The translations under genes were made by a program, and so were the position numbers. From Leucobacter chromiiresistens (GTDB lineage Bacteria; Actinomycetota; Actinomycetes; Actinomycetales; Microbacteriaceae), in assembly GCF_001477055.1 (NCBI RefSeq), contig NZ_LDRK01000024.1:1-50250 (forward strand): a DNA stretch of 50,250 nucleotides. The letters run 5' to 3'. Below are positions 1 to 11,872 of this stretch, piece by piece (within the stretch, counting starts at the first letter, position 1; every line of letters starts with the position of its first letter). The notes beneath the pieces were generated by a model, which was given only the letters and a program-made list of their open reading frames with translations, ran no database searches and was not told the DNA's origin.

Positions 1-64
1 AGCCGGAGGGGTGCGGGAGGAGAGGGGAGAGCGCGACGAGCGGAGATCTCGAGGGAACGCCGGA

Positions 65-631
65 TCACTCCCACTCGCTGAACGCGTCGACGCGCGTCGA
101 GGGGAGGCGCGACGAGCGGCCCCACGCGAGAACGTCGTCGGGCACCACGAGCGCGCTCGGGTCGGCGCCGCTCTTCTCGATGATCTCGGCCACGGGAACG
201 ACGCCGCCCGATCGGCGCAGAATGCGGGCGCGCACGACGGCTCGGGCGTGCAGATCGGGTCGGCGCTGCCCGTCGGGGCGCACGAACCGCTGCTCCATGT
301 AGACGGCCTGGTCGTCGAACCCGAGGATGCGCGACTCGATCCAGAACCGCTGCCAGGGGTTCAACGATTTGCGATACGAGATCGTCTGCCCGACGACGAC
401 GGGGTACCAGCGCTCTCGTGCGAAGAGCTCCCACACGCCGTTGCGCTGGATGAGGTCGAACCGCGCGACGTCCATGATCGACAGGTACTTGCCGTTGTTC
501 ATGTGCCGCAGAATGTCGAGGTCGGTGGGCCAGACGCGGAAGCGGGATCGGGAGACGCCCTCGAACCCCAGCTTCGGGCCCCGACGGCCGACGAACCACT
601 GGTGCCAGAGCGTGCGGAAGAGCATGTGCAT
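65..631 (-). CDS. Hotdog-fold acyl-CoA thioesterase-like protein
   Basis: The 188-residue protein resembles the YbgC/4-hydroxybenzoyl-CoA thioesterase branch of the hotdog superfamily, which hydrolyses acyl-CoA or acyl-ACP thioesters in the cytosol. The visible signature is [15 protein letters not shown] at about residues 36-50, with the acidic residue (D39), H43 and the N45-N46 pair where the family keeps its active-site loop and helix. An aromatic strand follows ([13 protein letters not shown]). There is no signal peptide or membrane segment. The ATG at 631 is chosen because a TAGGCT -10 box lies exactly 6 nt upstream, suggesting a leaderless mRNA. The gene is divergent from efp. The substrate cannot be told from sequence. 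Confidence 0.8.
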   Translation of the reverse strand: MHMLFRTLWHQWFVGRRGPKLGFEGVSRSRFRVWPTDLDILRHMNNGKYLSIMDVARFDLIQRNGVWELFARERWYPVVVGQTISYRKSLNPWQRFWIESRILGFDDQAVYMEQRFVRPDGQRRPDLHARAVVRARILRRSGGVVPVAEIIEKSGADPSALVVPDDVLAWGRSSRLPSTRVDAFSEWE

Positions 632-637
632 GGGGAG

Positions 638-643
638 AGCCTA
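638..643 (-). promoter_or_regulatory. -10 box of a probable leaderless promoter (thioesterase gene)
   Basis: TAGGCT on the minus strand ends 6 nt before the ATG at 631, the spacing that places the transcription start on or next to the start codon. No Shine-Dalgarno sequence lies in the 6-nt gap. Inferred from spacing and consensus only. Confidence 0.5.
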
Positions 644-701
644 GGGGGATCGCCGCACCGGGCGGCCGCCGTTGTGCCGAACCTGCAAAACACCCGCCGT
701 G

Positions 702-707
702 TATGCT
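702..707 (+). promoter_or_regulatory. Candidate -10 box upstream of efp
   Basis: TATGCT lies about 54 nt upstream of the efp ATG in the divergent gap between the thioesterase gene and efp. No convincing -35 box is visible at 16-18 nt distance. Confidence 0.4.
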
Positions 708-760
708 GGTGCGGCGCGTATTCGGCGCCCGAACATTACAGAATCCTGGAGAACCACTGC

Positions 761-1324
761 ATGGCCAGCACGAATGACATCAAGAACGGCACCGTCATCA
801 AGGAGAACGGCCAGCTCTGGAGCGTGGTGGAGTTCCAGCACGTGAAGCCGGGCAAGGGCGGCGCCTTCGTCCGCACGAAGCAGAAGAACGTCGTCTCGGG
901 CAAGATCATCGACAAGACCTACAACGCGGGCGCGAAGATCGAGACCGCCAATGTCGATCGTCGCGACTACCAGTACCTCTACCAGGACGGCGCGGACTTC
1001 GTGTTCATGGACCAGTCCGATTACGACCAGCTCACCGTCTCCGGTGCAGTGGTGGGCGACGCGGCGAAGTTCATGCTCGAGAACCTCCAGGTGCAGATCG
1101 CCCTCCACGAGGGCGAGCCCCTCTACCTCGAGCTCCCCGCATCCGTGGTGCTCGAGGTGACCTACACCGAGCCGGGCCTGCAGGGCGACCGCTCGACCGG
1201 CGGCACGAAGCCCGCCACCGTCGAGACCGGCGCCGAGATCCAGGTTCCGCTCTTCCTCGAGACCGGCACGAAGGTCAAGGTCGACACCCGCACGGGTGAC
1301 TACCTCGGCCGCGTCAACGATTAA
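761..1324 (+). CDS. efp: Elongation factor P
   Basis: The 187-residue protein has the full length of bacterial EF-P, which binds between the P and E sites of the ribosome and relieves stalling at polyproline stretches. The domain I loop KPGKGGAF carries the tip lysine at K32, the position that is modified in some bacteria and is often unmodified in Actinobacteria. The OB-fold domains II and III follow and the C-terminus ends in the usual TGDYLGRVN. The frame is open far upstream, but the family length and a GGAG Shine-Dalgarno about 8 nt before the ATG at 761 fix the start. It is followed 6 nt later by nusB, a common actinobacterial pairing. Confidence 0.97.
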   Translation: MASTNDIKNGTVIKENGQLWSVVEFQHVKPGKGGAFVRTKQKNVVSGKIIDKTYNAGAKIETANVDRRDYQYLYQDGADFVFMDQSDYDQLTVSGAVVGDAAKFMLENLQVQIALHEGEPLYLELPASVVLEVTYTEPGLQGDRSTGGTKPATVETGAEIQVPLFLETGTKVKVDTRTGDYLGRVND

Positions 1325-1330
1325 TCCTCG

Positions 1331-1747
1331 GTGTCGGCACGAACCAAGGCGCGCAAGCGCGCCCTCGACATGCTGTACCAGGCGGATCTCCGCGAAGTCC
1401 CGATCGCGACGATCGTGAACGCCGAGGCGCAGCGCGCCTCGAGCGAACCCGACCGCGCCGCGTCCTGGCTGTACGCGCGGGAGATCGTCGACGGGGTCAC
1501 CGATCACCGCGACCGCATCGACGAGCTCATCATGAGCTACGCGCAGGGCTGGACGCTCGAGCGCATGCCCCACGTGGATCGGGCGCTGCTGCGTCTCGCC
1601 TCGTGGGAGATCCTGTTCAACGACGAGGTGCCCGCCGCCGTCGCGATCGACGAGGCGGTGGAGCTCGCCAAGGAGTACTCGACCGATGATTCGGGTCGCT
1701 TCGTCAACGGGGTGCTGGGCAAGATCGCGGATCACGCCAGCGCGTGA
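1331..1747 (+). CDS. nusB: Transcription antitermination factor NusB
   Basis: The 138-residue all-alpha protein matches NusB, which pairs with NusE (ribosomal protein S10) in the rRNA antitermination complex. The N-terminal SARTKARKRALDMLYQAD stretch is the basic RNA-contacting segment of the family. The C-terminal EILFNDEVPAAVAIDEAVELAK, followed by FVNGVLGKIA, is its diagnostic signature. The GTG start at 1331 lies 6 nt after the efp stop, so the two genes are probably cotranscribed. Length and motifs are complete and nothing looks odd. Confidence 0.95.
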   Translation: MSARTKARKRALDMLYQADLREVPIATIVNAEAQRASSEPDRAASWLYAREIVDGVTDHRDRIDELIMSYAQGWTLERMPHVDRALLRLASWEILFNDEVPAAVAIDEAVELAKEYSTDDSGRFVNGVLGKIADHASA

Positions 1748-1827
1748 CGCTCCCCGGGCGTCGCGGCGGGTCGGTCGGATCCGCCGCGCGCGCCGGGGCT
1801 CGCGCACGCCGCGACCGCCGCATGCGA

Positions 1828-1833
1828 TAGACT
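1828..1833 (+). promoter_or_regulatory. Candidate -10 box for the pyr operon
   Basis: TAGACT lies about 62 nt upstream of the pyrR ATG. A start near 1840 would put the PyrR-type RNA loop at 1861-1887 inside the 5' leader. No clear -35 box is seen. Confidence 0.45.
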
Positions 1834-1860
1834 GGAGCGGTTGCAAGCTTTTCTTTTAAT

Positions 1861-1887
1861 TCCGTCCCGTGAGGCGGGGAAGGGGGG
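1861..1887 (+). promoter_or_regulatory. PyrR-binding RNA loop overlapping the pyrR ribosome binding site
   Basis: Positions 1865-1875 read TCCCGTGAGGC, which fits the classical PyrR loop consensus UCCNGNGAGGY. Flanking bases can pair (CCC with GGG, TTC with GAA) across an internal bulge. The purine-rich Shine-Dalgarno AGGGGGG at 1881-1887 directly follows, 7 nt before the pyrR ATG. No terminator-antiterminator pair is visible. This arrangement suggests translational repression by UMP-bound PyrR, as reported for mycobacteria, rather than the attenuation seen in Bacillus. The motif is seen directly; the mechanism is inferred. Confidence 0.72.
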
Positions 1888-1894
1888 CTCGGTT

Positions 1895-2521
1895 ATGGGA
1901 ACGCGAACAGTACTCGAACGTGCTGAGATCTCGCGCGCGCTGACCCGAATCTCGCACGAAATCATCGAAGCGAACAAGGGCGTCGACGGCCTCGTGCTCG
2001 TGGGCATTCCGACCCGCGGCAGTCTGCTGGCCCGGCGCATCGGCGACATCATCTCGCGCATCGAAGGCCGCGAGGTGCCCGTGGGCAGTCTCGACGTCAC
2101 CATGTATCGCGACGATCTCGCCCAGCATCCGACGCGTGCGCCGCAGCCCACCGACATGCCCGCGTCGGGCATCGACGGTGCGACCGTGGTGCTCGTCGAC
2201 GACGTGCTCTACTCGGGCCGCACGGTGCGGGCCGCGCTCGACGCGCTGAACGATCACGGCAGGCCGCAGGCGGTGCGCCTGGCCGCGCTCATCGATCGGG
2301 GCCACCGCGAGCTGCCCATCCGCGCCGACTACATCGGCAAGAATCTGCCGAGCGCGAAGCACGAGCGCATCGCGGTGCGTCTGGAGGAGCACGACGGCGC
2401 CGACGAGGTCACGATCACCTCGGAGCACGGCGACGCGGGCGGCGGGCGGCGGAGCACGTCCGCCCACGACGACGCGCACGCGAGCGCGGAGCCGGGCGCG
2501 AGCACGGAGCCCATCGCATGA
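1895..2521 (+). CDS. pyrR: Bifunctional pyr regulator / uracil phosphoribosyltransferase PyrR
   Basis: PyrR senses UMP/UTP and PRPP, binds pyr mRNA and has weak uracil phosphoribosyltransferase activity. The PRPP-binding motif [13 protein letters not shown] is at residues 98-110, and the N-terminal half has the usual GIPTRG and DVTMYRDDL blocks. The protein is 208 residues. About 30 low-complexity His/Ala/Ser residues at the C-terminus extend beyond the usual ~180. The frame is open 18 codons upstream, but those codons run through the RNA loop and Shine-Dalgarno, so the ATG at 1895 is chosen. The stop overlaps the pyrB start (ATGA), indicating translational coupling. Confidence 0.95.
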   Translation: MGTRTVLERAEISRALTRISHEIIEANKGVDGLVLVGIPTRGSLLARRIGDIISRIEGREVPVGSLDVTMYRDDLAQHPTRAPQPTDMPASGIDGATVVLVDDVLYSGRTVRAALDALNDHGRPQAVRLAALIDRGHRELPIRADYIGKNLPSAKHERIAVRLEEHDGADEVTITSEHGDAGGGRRSTSAHDDAHASAEPGASTEPIA

Positions 2522-3501
2522 GGCACCTGCTCGACACGCGCAGCCTCTCGCGCGACGAGGCGATCCTCATCCTCGACACCGCCGAGGAGATGGCGGCGAC
2601 GCAGCAGCGCGAGATCAAGAAGCTGCCGACCCTGCGCGGCAAGACGGTCGTCAATCTCTTCTTCGAGGACTCGACGCGCACTCGCATCTCGTTCGAGGCG
2701 GCGGCGAAGCGCCTGAGCGCCGACGTCATCAACTTCAGCGCCAAGGGATCCTCAGTGTCGAAGGGCGAGTCGCTGAAGGACACGGCGCAGACCCTGCAGG
2801 CGATCGGCGCGGACGGCGTCGTGATCCGGCACCCGGCGTCGGGCGCTCCGGCGAAGCTCGCCGCGAGCAACTGGATCGACGCGGGGGTGCTGAACGCGGG
2901 CGACGGCACCCACGAGCACCCCACGCAGGCCCTGCTCGACGCGTTCACGATGCGCCGCCGACTCTTCGGCGGGTCGGGGAGCGCCGGGCAGAGCGGCGAT
3001 GCGAGTCGCGGCCGCGACCTCGACGGCGTGTCGGTGGTCATCGTGGGGGACATCGCGCACTCGCGCGTCGCCCGCTCGAACCTCTGGTTGCTGAACGCGC
3101 TGGGCGCGCATGTGACCTTCGTCGCTCCCGAGACGCTGCTGCCGTACGGGGCGCGCACCTGGCCGGTGACGGTGCATCACTCGTTCGACACCGCGCTCCG
3201 CGAGGAGCAGCCGGACGTCGTCATGATGCTCCGCATCCAGAGCGAGCGCATGCACGCCGCCTTCTTCCCGAACGAGCGCGAGTACGCGCGCGTCTGGGGT
3301 CTCGACGGGGCGCGACTGGCCGGCCTGGGGGATCGCGCGATCGTGATGCATCCCGGCCCGATGAACCGCGGGCTCGAGATCTCCTCGGGCGCCGCCGACT
3401 CCGATCGCTCGACGGTGCTCGAGCAGGTCGCGAACGGCGTCTCGGTGCGAATGGCGGCACTCTATCTTCTACTGTCGGGCGAGCGAACGGAGCAGGCATG
3501 A
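2518..3501 (+). CDS. pyrB: Aspartate carbamoyltransferase, catalytic subunit
   Basis: ATCase condenses carbamoyl phosphate with L-aspartate to N-carbamoyl-L-aspartate, the committed step of pyrimidine synthesis. The carbamoyl-phosphate motif STRTR is at residues 52-56, the HPTQ motif ([11 protein letters not shown]) is mid-protein, and MHPGPMNRG lies near the C-terminus. The length of 327 is slightly above the usual ~310. A short Gly/Ser-rich insert (about residues 158-168) interrupts the loop before the VVIVGD strand of the Asp-binding domain. No pyrI-type regulatory subunit gene is present. The start overlaps pyrR by 4 nt and the stop overlaps pyrC by 4 nt. Confidence 0.97.
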   Translation: MRHLLDTRSLSRDEAILILDTAEEMAATQQREIKKLPTLRGKTVVNLFFEDSTRTRISFEAAAKRLSADVINFSAKGSSVSKGESLKDTAQTLQAIGADGVVIRHPASGAPAKLAASNWIDAGVLNAGDGTHEHPTQALLDAFTMRRRLFGGSGSAGQSGDASRGRDLDGVSVVIVGDIAHSRVARSNLWLLNALGAHVTFVAPETLLPYGARTWPVTVHHSFDTALREEQPDVVMMLRIQSERMHAAFFPNEREYARVWGLDGARLAGLGDRAIVMHPGPMNRGLEISSGAADSDRSTVLEQVANGVSVRMAALYLLLSGERTEQA

Positions 3502-4898
3502 CGAACACGACGACCACGAACGGGCTCCTCATCCGCGGCGCCCGGCTCGCCGCTGCGCTGACCGAGCGGGGCCAGCAGGTGGCGGACGCCGCGGCGGTCG
3601 ACCTGCGCATCTCTGACGGCGTCGTCGTCGAGCGCGCCACGCAGGCGGCCGGCGGGCTGGAGCCGCGCGAGGGGGAGCGGATCATCGAGGCCGACGGCCT
3701 CGTCGCGATGACCGGGCTCGTCGACCTGCACACGCACCTGCGCGAGCCGGGCTTCGAGCAGTCGGAGACGGTGCTCACCGGCACGCGGGCCGCCGCAGCC
3801 GGCGGGTTCACGAGCGTGTTCGCGATGGCGAACACGCTGCCCGTGCAGGACACGGCCGGTGTGGTGGAGCAGGTGCAGGCCCTCGGCGATGCGGCGGGGT
3901 ACGCGACCGTGCGGCCCATCGGGGCGGTCACGGAGGATCTCGCGGGCGAGCGCCTCAGCGAGATCGGCGCAATGGCGGAGTCGCGGGCGGCGGTGCGCGT
4001 CTTCTCGGACGACGGCAAGTGCGTGCACGACGCCCTGCTCATGCGCCGGGCGCTCGAGTACGTCAAGACCTTCGACGGCGTCATCGCCCAGCACGCGCAG
4101 GATCCGCGGCTCACCGAGGGTGCGCAGATGAACGAGGGCGCGCTGTCGAGCGAGCTCGGACTGAAGGGGTGGCCCGCTGTGGCCGAGGAGTCGATCATCG
4201 CTCGCGATGTGCTCCTCGCGGAGCACGTCGGCGCCCGACTGCACATCTGCCACCTGTCGACCGCGGGCTCCGTCGAGGTGATCCGCTGGGCCAAGGCTCG
4301 CGGGGTGCAGGTGACGGCGGAGGTCACCCCGCACCACCTGATCCTCACCGAGGAGCTCGCGCGCACGTACGACGCGCGGTTCAAGGTGAACCCGCCGCTG
4401 CGCCGGGAGGACGATGTGCGCGCGCTGCGCGCCGCGGTCGCCGAGGGCGTCATCGACATCATCGCGACCGACCACGCGCCGCACCCGGTGGAGGCGAAGG
4501 ACTGCGAGTGGGATGCGGCGGCGTTCGGCATGGTCGGTCTCGAATCGGCGCTGCCCATCGCGCTGCTCACGCTCGTGCAGGAGGGGCACGCCAGCTGGGC
4601 GGAGCTCGAGTCGCTGCTCTCGCAGCGCCCCGCCGAGATCGGCCGCCTGTCGGGGCACCCGACGGCGATCGAGGCCGGCCAGCCGGCCGATCTGGTGCTC
4701 GTCGACCCGACCGGCACGAGCACGTTCTCGACCGACCGGCTGCGCGGCCGCAGCGCGAACTCGCCGTTCCTCGGCATGGAGCTGCCGGGCCGCGTGGCGT
4801 ACACCGTGCGACGCGGGTTCCTGACGGTGGACGACGGCGAGCTGGTCGCCCCCGAGACCGTCGCGGCGTCCGCACGGAGCGCGGGAGGCGCGCGATGA
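3498..4898 (+). CDS. pyrC: Dihydroorotase (class I)
   Basis: This amidohydrolase cyclises carbamoyl-aspartate to dihydroorotate. The metal-binding [10 protein letters not shown] (H78, H80), the [10 protein letters not shown] block, HICHLS and the later ATDHAPH aspartate-containing motif are all present, as expected for an active class I enzyme. Its length of 466 includes a ~15-residue loop before the first strand pair. It is an active-looking enzyme, not one of the inactive pseudo-dihydroorotases that pair with some ATCases. It overlaps pyrB and the next membrane-protein gene by ATGA junctions. Confidence 0.96.
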   Translation: MTNTTTTNGLLIRGARLAAALTERGQQVADAAAVDLRISDGVVVERATQAAGGLEPREGERIIEADGLVAMTGLVDLHTHLREPGFEQSETVLTGTRAAAAGGFTSVFAMANTLPVQDTAGVVEQVQALGDAAGYATVRPIGAVTEDLAGERLSEIGAMAESRAAVRVFSDDGKCVHDALLMRRALEYVKTFDGVIAQHAQDPRLTEGAQMNEGALSSELGLKGWPAVAEESIIARDVLLAEHVGARLHICHLSTAGSVEVIRWAKARGVQVTAEVTPHHLILTEELARTYDARFKVNPPLRREDDVRALRAAVAEGVIDIIATDHAPHPVEAKDCEWDAAAFGMVGLESALPIALLTLVQEGHASWAELESLLSQRPAEIGRLSGHPTAIEAGQPADLVLVDPTGTSTFSTDRLRGRSANSPFLGMELPGRVAYTVRRGFLTVDDGELVAPETVAASARSAGGAR

Positions 4899-5446
4899 CG
4901 CGCACCGCCTTCGCGCTCGTCATGGTCGCCATCGCCGCAGTCGTGCTGCTCGCGATGTGGGTCGGCTGGCGCGGCCGGGCACGGCGCCACAGCGTCTTCG
5001 CGGAGCACGGCGACGCGCTCGTCGGCGCCGTGATCGCGGCCTTCCCGCGCGTCGGCTACGTGTCGACGACCCGCATCGGCGCCCCCCTCGACCGCCTGTC
5101 GATCCCCGGTCTGCAGTTCAAGGGCTTCGCCGATGTCACGCTGCGCGCCGACGGCGCGACGATCGCCGTGACGGGCGAACCCGAGATCCACCTGCCCGCC
5201 GGTCGGCTGCTCGGCACCGACGTCGCGAGCCGACGGGTGGGCAAGGCGGTCGAGCGCGACGGCCTCTCCGTGCTGCAGTGGCGGGCCGCCGACGGCTCAG
5301 CAGTCGAGTCGAGCTTCAGGTTCTCCCTGCCCGCCGATCAGCTGCGCTTCGCCGATGCGGTCGCGCAGATCATCCCCGCCGGAGCGGCGCACGCCCCCGG
5401 CCCGCAGACCCATTCCACTCCCCACACCACCCAGGAGGATGCGTGA
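4895..5446 (+). CDS. Membrane-anchored PH-like protein of the pyr operon (Rv1382-like position)
   Basis: The 183-residue protein has one N-terminal transmembrane helix (about residues 3-24, [21 protein letters not shown]). A soluble beta-rich domain follows, resembling bacterial PH-like domains, and the C-terminus is a Pro/His/Thr tail. An uncharacterised membrane protein occupies the same place between pyrC and carA in Mycobacterium tuberculosis (Rv1382), so the position is conserved although the role is unknown. The start overlaps the pyrC stop (ATGA) and the stop overlaps the carA GTG (GTGA). It is therefore translated as part of the operon. No catalytic motif is visible. Confidence 0.8.
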   Translation: MTRTAFALVMVAIAAVVLLAMWVGWRGRARRHSVFAEHGDALVGAVIAAFPRVGYVSTTRIGAPLDRLSIPGLQFKGFADVTLRADGATIAVTGEPEIHLPAGRLLGTDVASRRVGKAVERDGLSVLQWRAADGSAVESSFRFSLPADQLRFADAVAQIIPAGAAHAPGPQTHSTPHTTQEDA

Positions 5447-6687
5447 CTACGAACCCGACCGAAGAGACGGCGAACGACGCCGTGGCGCCGCAGGGCGTCA
5501 CCGCGCCCCCGGCCTCCGCTGTGCCCGCGGGCCGTGCGGTGCTGGTGCTCGAAGACGGACGACGATACGTCGGGCGCGCATACGGGGCGACTGGCCGAAC
5601 CCTCGGCGAGGTCGTCTTCTCGACGGGCATGACGGGCTACCAGGAGACCCTGACCGATCCGTCGTACGCCGGTCAGATCGTGCTCATGACGGCCCCGCAC
5701 ATCGGCAACACCGGTGCGAACGCCGACGACATGGAGTCGCGCAAGATCTGGGTGGCGGGCTTCATCGTGCGCGATCCCGCGCGCCGCGTATCGAACTTCC
5801 GCGCCCAGCGCTCGCTCGACGAGGATCTCGTCGCGGACGGCGTGGTCGGCATCTCCGGCGTCGACACGCGCGCCATCACCCGCCACATCCGCTCCGCCGG
5901 AGCGATGCGCGCCGGCGTGTTCTCGGGCGCCGACTTCGAGCTCTCCGATGAGGAGCAGCTCGCCCTCGTGCGCGCGCAGGAGCCGATGGCCGGGAAGAAC
6001 CTCTCCGAACTCGTGACGACCCCGGAGCGCTACGACGTGCCTGCCGCCGAGGGCGTCGAGCGCGTCGGCTCGATCGCCGTGCTCGATCTGGGCATCAAGC
6101 GCGCGACGGTGCACTACCTGTCGGAGCACGGGTTCGACGTCATCGTGCTGCCCGCGTCGACCCCGCTCGACGAGATCCGCGCCATCGCCCCCGACGCGCT
6201 CTTCTACTCGAACGGCCCCGGCGATCCGGCCGCGAGCGACCTGCAGGTCGACGTGCTCCGCGAGCTGCTGCGCGACGGGGTGCCCTACTTCGGCATCTGC
6301 TTCGGCAACCAGCTGCTCGGCCGCGCGCTCGGCTTCGGCACCTACAAGCTGCCCTTCGGGCACCGCGGCATCAACCAGCCGGTGCTCGACAAGCGCACGG
6401 GCCGCGTGGAGATCACCGCGCAGAACCACGGCTTCGCCGTCGACGCGCCCATCGAGGGCGAGATCGAGGCCCCCGAGGGCTTCGGCCGCGTGCAGGTGAG
6501 CCACTTCAGCCTGAACGATCAGGTGGTCGAGGGGCTCGAGTGCCTCGACATCCCCGCATTCTCGGTGCAGTACCACCCGGAGGCCGCAGCCGGGCCGCAC
6601 GACGCGTTCTACCTCTTCAACCGTTTCCGCGAGCTGGTCTCGAACCGCTCCACCCGTTCGACCGGCGCACACGCCCAGGAGGCCTGA
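5443..6687 (+). CDS. carA: Carbamoyl-phosphate synthase small subunit (glutaminase)
   Basis: CarA hydrolyses glutamine and passes ammonia to CarB for carbamoyl phosphate, which feeds both pyrimidine and arginine synthesis. The class I glutamine amidotransferase triad is complete: C286 in YFGICFGNQ, with H378 and E380 in [12 protein letters not shown]. The N-terminal small-subunit domain begins near residue 31 after a ~30-residue low-complexity extension. The GTG at 5443 has an AGGAGG Shine-Dalgarno about 6 nt upstream and overlaps the previous stop, so this start is preferred. carB follows after a 4-nt gap. Confidence 0.97.
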   Translation: MTTNPTEETANDAVAPQGVTAPPASAVPAGRAVLVLEDGRRYVGRAYGATGRTLGEVVFSTGMTGYQETLTDPSYAGQIVLMTAPHIGNTGANADDMESRKIWVAGFIVRDPARRVSNFRAQRSLDEDLVADGVVGISGVDTRAITRHIRSAGAMRAGVFSGADFELSDEEQLALVRAQEPMAGKNLSELVTTPERYDVPAAEGVERVGSIAVLDLGIKRATVHYLSEHGFDVIVLPASTPLDEIRAIAPDALFYSNGPGDPAASDLQVDVLRELLRDGVPYFGICFGNQLLGRALGFGTYKLPFGHRGINQPVLDKRTGRVEITAQNHGFAVDAPIEGEIEAPEGFGRVQVSHFSLNDQVVEGLECLDIPAFSVQYHPEAAAGPHDAFYLFNRFRELVSNRSTRSTGAHAQEA

Positions 6688-6691
6688 CCCG

Positions 6692-9978
<3,287 letters not shown>

Positions 9979-9982
<4 letters not shown>

Positions 9983-10845
9983 CCCGACCGGCTTTCGGGG
10001 CTCGGCTCGCGGCGGAGTTCGCCGCGGGCCGGCACCTCTGCGCGGGCATCGACCCGCACGGGCCGCTGCTCGCCGGCTGGGGGGTCGCGGATGACGCCGA
10101 TGGCGCCGAGCGGATGGGGCGCGACGTGGTCGCCGCCGCAGCGGGAGTCGCCGCCTGCGTCAAACCGCAGATCGCCTTCTTCGAGCGCTTCGGCGCCGCC
10201 GGGTTCGCCGCGCTCGAGCGGGTGCTCGCCGACGCGCGAGAGGCAGGGCTCCTCGTCGTCGCCGACGTGAAGCGCGGCGACATCGGCTCGAGCTTCGCGG
10301 CGTACGCCGACACCTGGCTGGCCCCGGGCTCCCCGCTCGAGGCGGACGCGATGACGGTCGTGGCCTACCAGGGCTTCGGCACGCTCGCGGGCGCGTTGGA
10401 GCGCGTGCAGCGCGACGGCAAGGGACTCTTCGTGCTCGCCGCGACGTCGAACCCCGAGGCGGCCGAGGTGCAGCAGGCGCGCCGCGCCGACGGCCGCACC
10501 GTCGCCGCCGCGATGGTGGAGGACGCGGCGGCGTGGAACGCCGCCCACGCGAGCGGGCCGGTCGGCGGCGTCGGCGTCGTGCTCGGCGCGACGCTCGATC
10601 TGTCGGCGTTCGGCATCGACGTCGCCGTGCGGCCCGACGGCCCCGCCCTGCCGGTGCTCGCGCCGGGATTCGGCCACCAGGGCGCCCGCATCGAGGATGC
10701 GGGCCGGGTGTTCGGCGGCATCGGTCACGCGCTGCTCGCGAACGAGTCCCGCAGCATTCTGAACGGCGGGCCCGCGGGGCTGAGCGACCGGATTCGGGAG
10801 CGCGCAGCAGCGGTTCGCTTCGCGTTGAGCGGCGAACCGGCCTAG
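9979..10845 (+). CDS. pyrF: Orotidine-5'-phosphate decarboxylase (type 2)
   Basis: OMP decarboxylase converts OMP to UMP, the last step of the pathway. The catalytic [10 protein letters not shown] motif supplies D96, K98 and D101, and the substrate/phosphate loops CAGIDPH and LAPGFGHQG are present. At 288 residues it belongs to the longer type 2 family typical of Actinobacteria, distinct from the ~230-residue E. coli type. It overlaps carB by 4 nt and ends 53 nt before the mIHF-gmk gene. pyrD and pyrE, needed between pyrC and pyrF in the pathway, are not encoded in this window. Confidence 0.96.
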
Positions 10846-10898
10846 GCTATGACGCATTGCGCACAGCTCGCGCACGGAGACCATGAAGGAGTGACACG

Positions 10899-11801
10899 GT
10901 GACGACTGCTCGGACGATGCCTGAGGTGGATCGTGTGGCGGCGAACCGCGCCGCGATCGCGGCGCGACAGGCGCGCGCGGATCTCAAGCGGCGTCTGCGA
11001 TCGGGCGAGGTGTCGCCATTCCGGGTGCTCGAGCAGTCGCGGCTGCCCGATACGCCCGCCGCATCGCTGAGGATCACCGATTTCCTCCTGTCGTTCCCCG
11101 CGATCGGCGCGGTGAAGGCGGAGCGCGTGCGCGAAGACCTCGGCATCTCCGAGCGCAAGCGTCTCGGCGGCCTCGGCAAGCTGCAGCGCGACCGGCTCGA
11201 GGCCTTCGTGCGCGAGCGCACCGGCGGCGGCCGAGTCGGCCCGCGCCCGCCGCTGACGGTGCTCGCCGGCCCGACCGCGGTGGGCAAGGGGACGGTCGCC
11301 ACGTACATCCGCGAGCACTACCCCGAGGTGCAGCTCTCGGTGTCGGCGACGACCCGCGCCCCGCGCCCGGGGGAGGAGCACGGCCGCCACTACTTCTTCG
11401 TCGACGACGAGGGCTTCGACCGCATGCTGGCGGCCGACGAGCTGCTGGAGTGGGCGACGGTGCACAACAAGTCCCGCTACGGCACGCCGCGTCGCCCGGT
11501 GCTCGAGGCTGCGGAGCGCGGCGCGCTCATGCTGCTCGAGATCGACCTCCAGGGGGCCCGTCAGGTGCGGGCGAGCATGCCGGAGGCGCGACTCGTGTTC
11601 CTCGCTCCGCCGAGCTGGGACGAACTCGTCGACCGCCTCGTGGGGCGCGGCACCGAGGATGAAGAAGAGCGCACGCGTCGTCTCGAGACCGCGAAGGTCG
11701 AACTCGCCGCCGCCGACGAGTTCGACGAGGTGATCGTGAACGACGAGGTGCCCCGTGCCGCTGCGCGACTCGTCGAGCTCATGCGCGGCGACGACGCGTG
11801 A
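10899..11801 (+). CDS. gmk: Guanylate kinase with N-terminal mIHF (H2TH DNA-binding) domain
   Basis: Residues ~115-300 are a complete guanylate kinase (GMP + ATP to GDP + ADP). The P-loop [11 protein letters not shown] is at about 122-132, the GMP site [12 protein letters not shown] and the RYGTP segment are intact. Residues ~10-108 match mycobacterial integration host factor (mIHF): a basic helix with [18 protein letters not shown], then [12 protein letters not shown] and the C-terminal [16 protein letters not shown]. In mycobacteria mihF and gmk are adjacent separate genes, so this is a gene fusion. The GTG at 10899 has an AAGGAG Shine-Dalgarno 7 nt upstream and is kept because it includes the whole mIHF domain. 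rpoZ, the usual next gene, is absent here. Confidence 0.93.
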   Translation: MTTARTMPEVDRVAANRAAIAARQARADLKRRLRSGEVSPFRVLEQSRLPDTPAASLRITDFLLSFPAIGAVKAERVREDLGISERKRLGGLGKLQRDRLEAFVRERTGGGRVGPRPPLTVLAGPTAVGKGTVATYIREHYPEVQLSVSATTRAPRPGEEHGRHYFFVDDEGFDRMLAADELLEWATVHNKSRYGTPRRPVLEAAERGALMLLEIDLQGARQVRASMPEARLVFLAPPSWDELVDRLVGRGTEDEEERTRRLETAKVELAAADEFDEVIVNDEVPRAAARLVELMRGDDA

Positions 11802-11860
11802 CGACCGGGGCGCGAGCGGAGCGGGCGGGAGTTCGCCAGGGCTCCGCGCCCTCCACCCGC

Positions 11861-11866
11861 TAGGGT
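11861..11866 (+). promoter_or_regulatory. -10 box of a probable leaderless promoter (DMT transporter gene)
   Basis: TAGGGT ends exactly 6 nt before the GTG at 11873, and there is no Shine-Dalgarno between them. This is the geometry of a leaderless transcript. The -35 region shows no strong box. Confidence 0.5.
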
Positions 11867-11872
11867 GGTGCT

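Noticed and set aside
1748-1840. Possible Rho-independent terminator or attenuator upstream of pyrR
   Set aside because: GC-rich stretches are present, but no stable stem followed by a T-run or mutually exclusive stems was found. The PyrR loop with the Shine-Dalgarno is the better explanation.
3221-5191. 656-codon minus-strand frame opposite pyrC
   Set aside because: The Ser/Arg/Pro-rich sequence is typical of antisense frames in high-GC DNA. It covers an intact pyrB/pyrC region and has no recognised domain.
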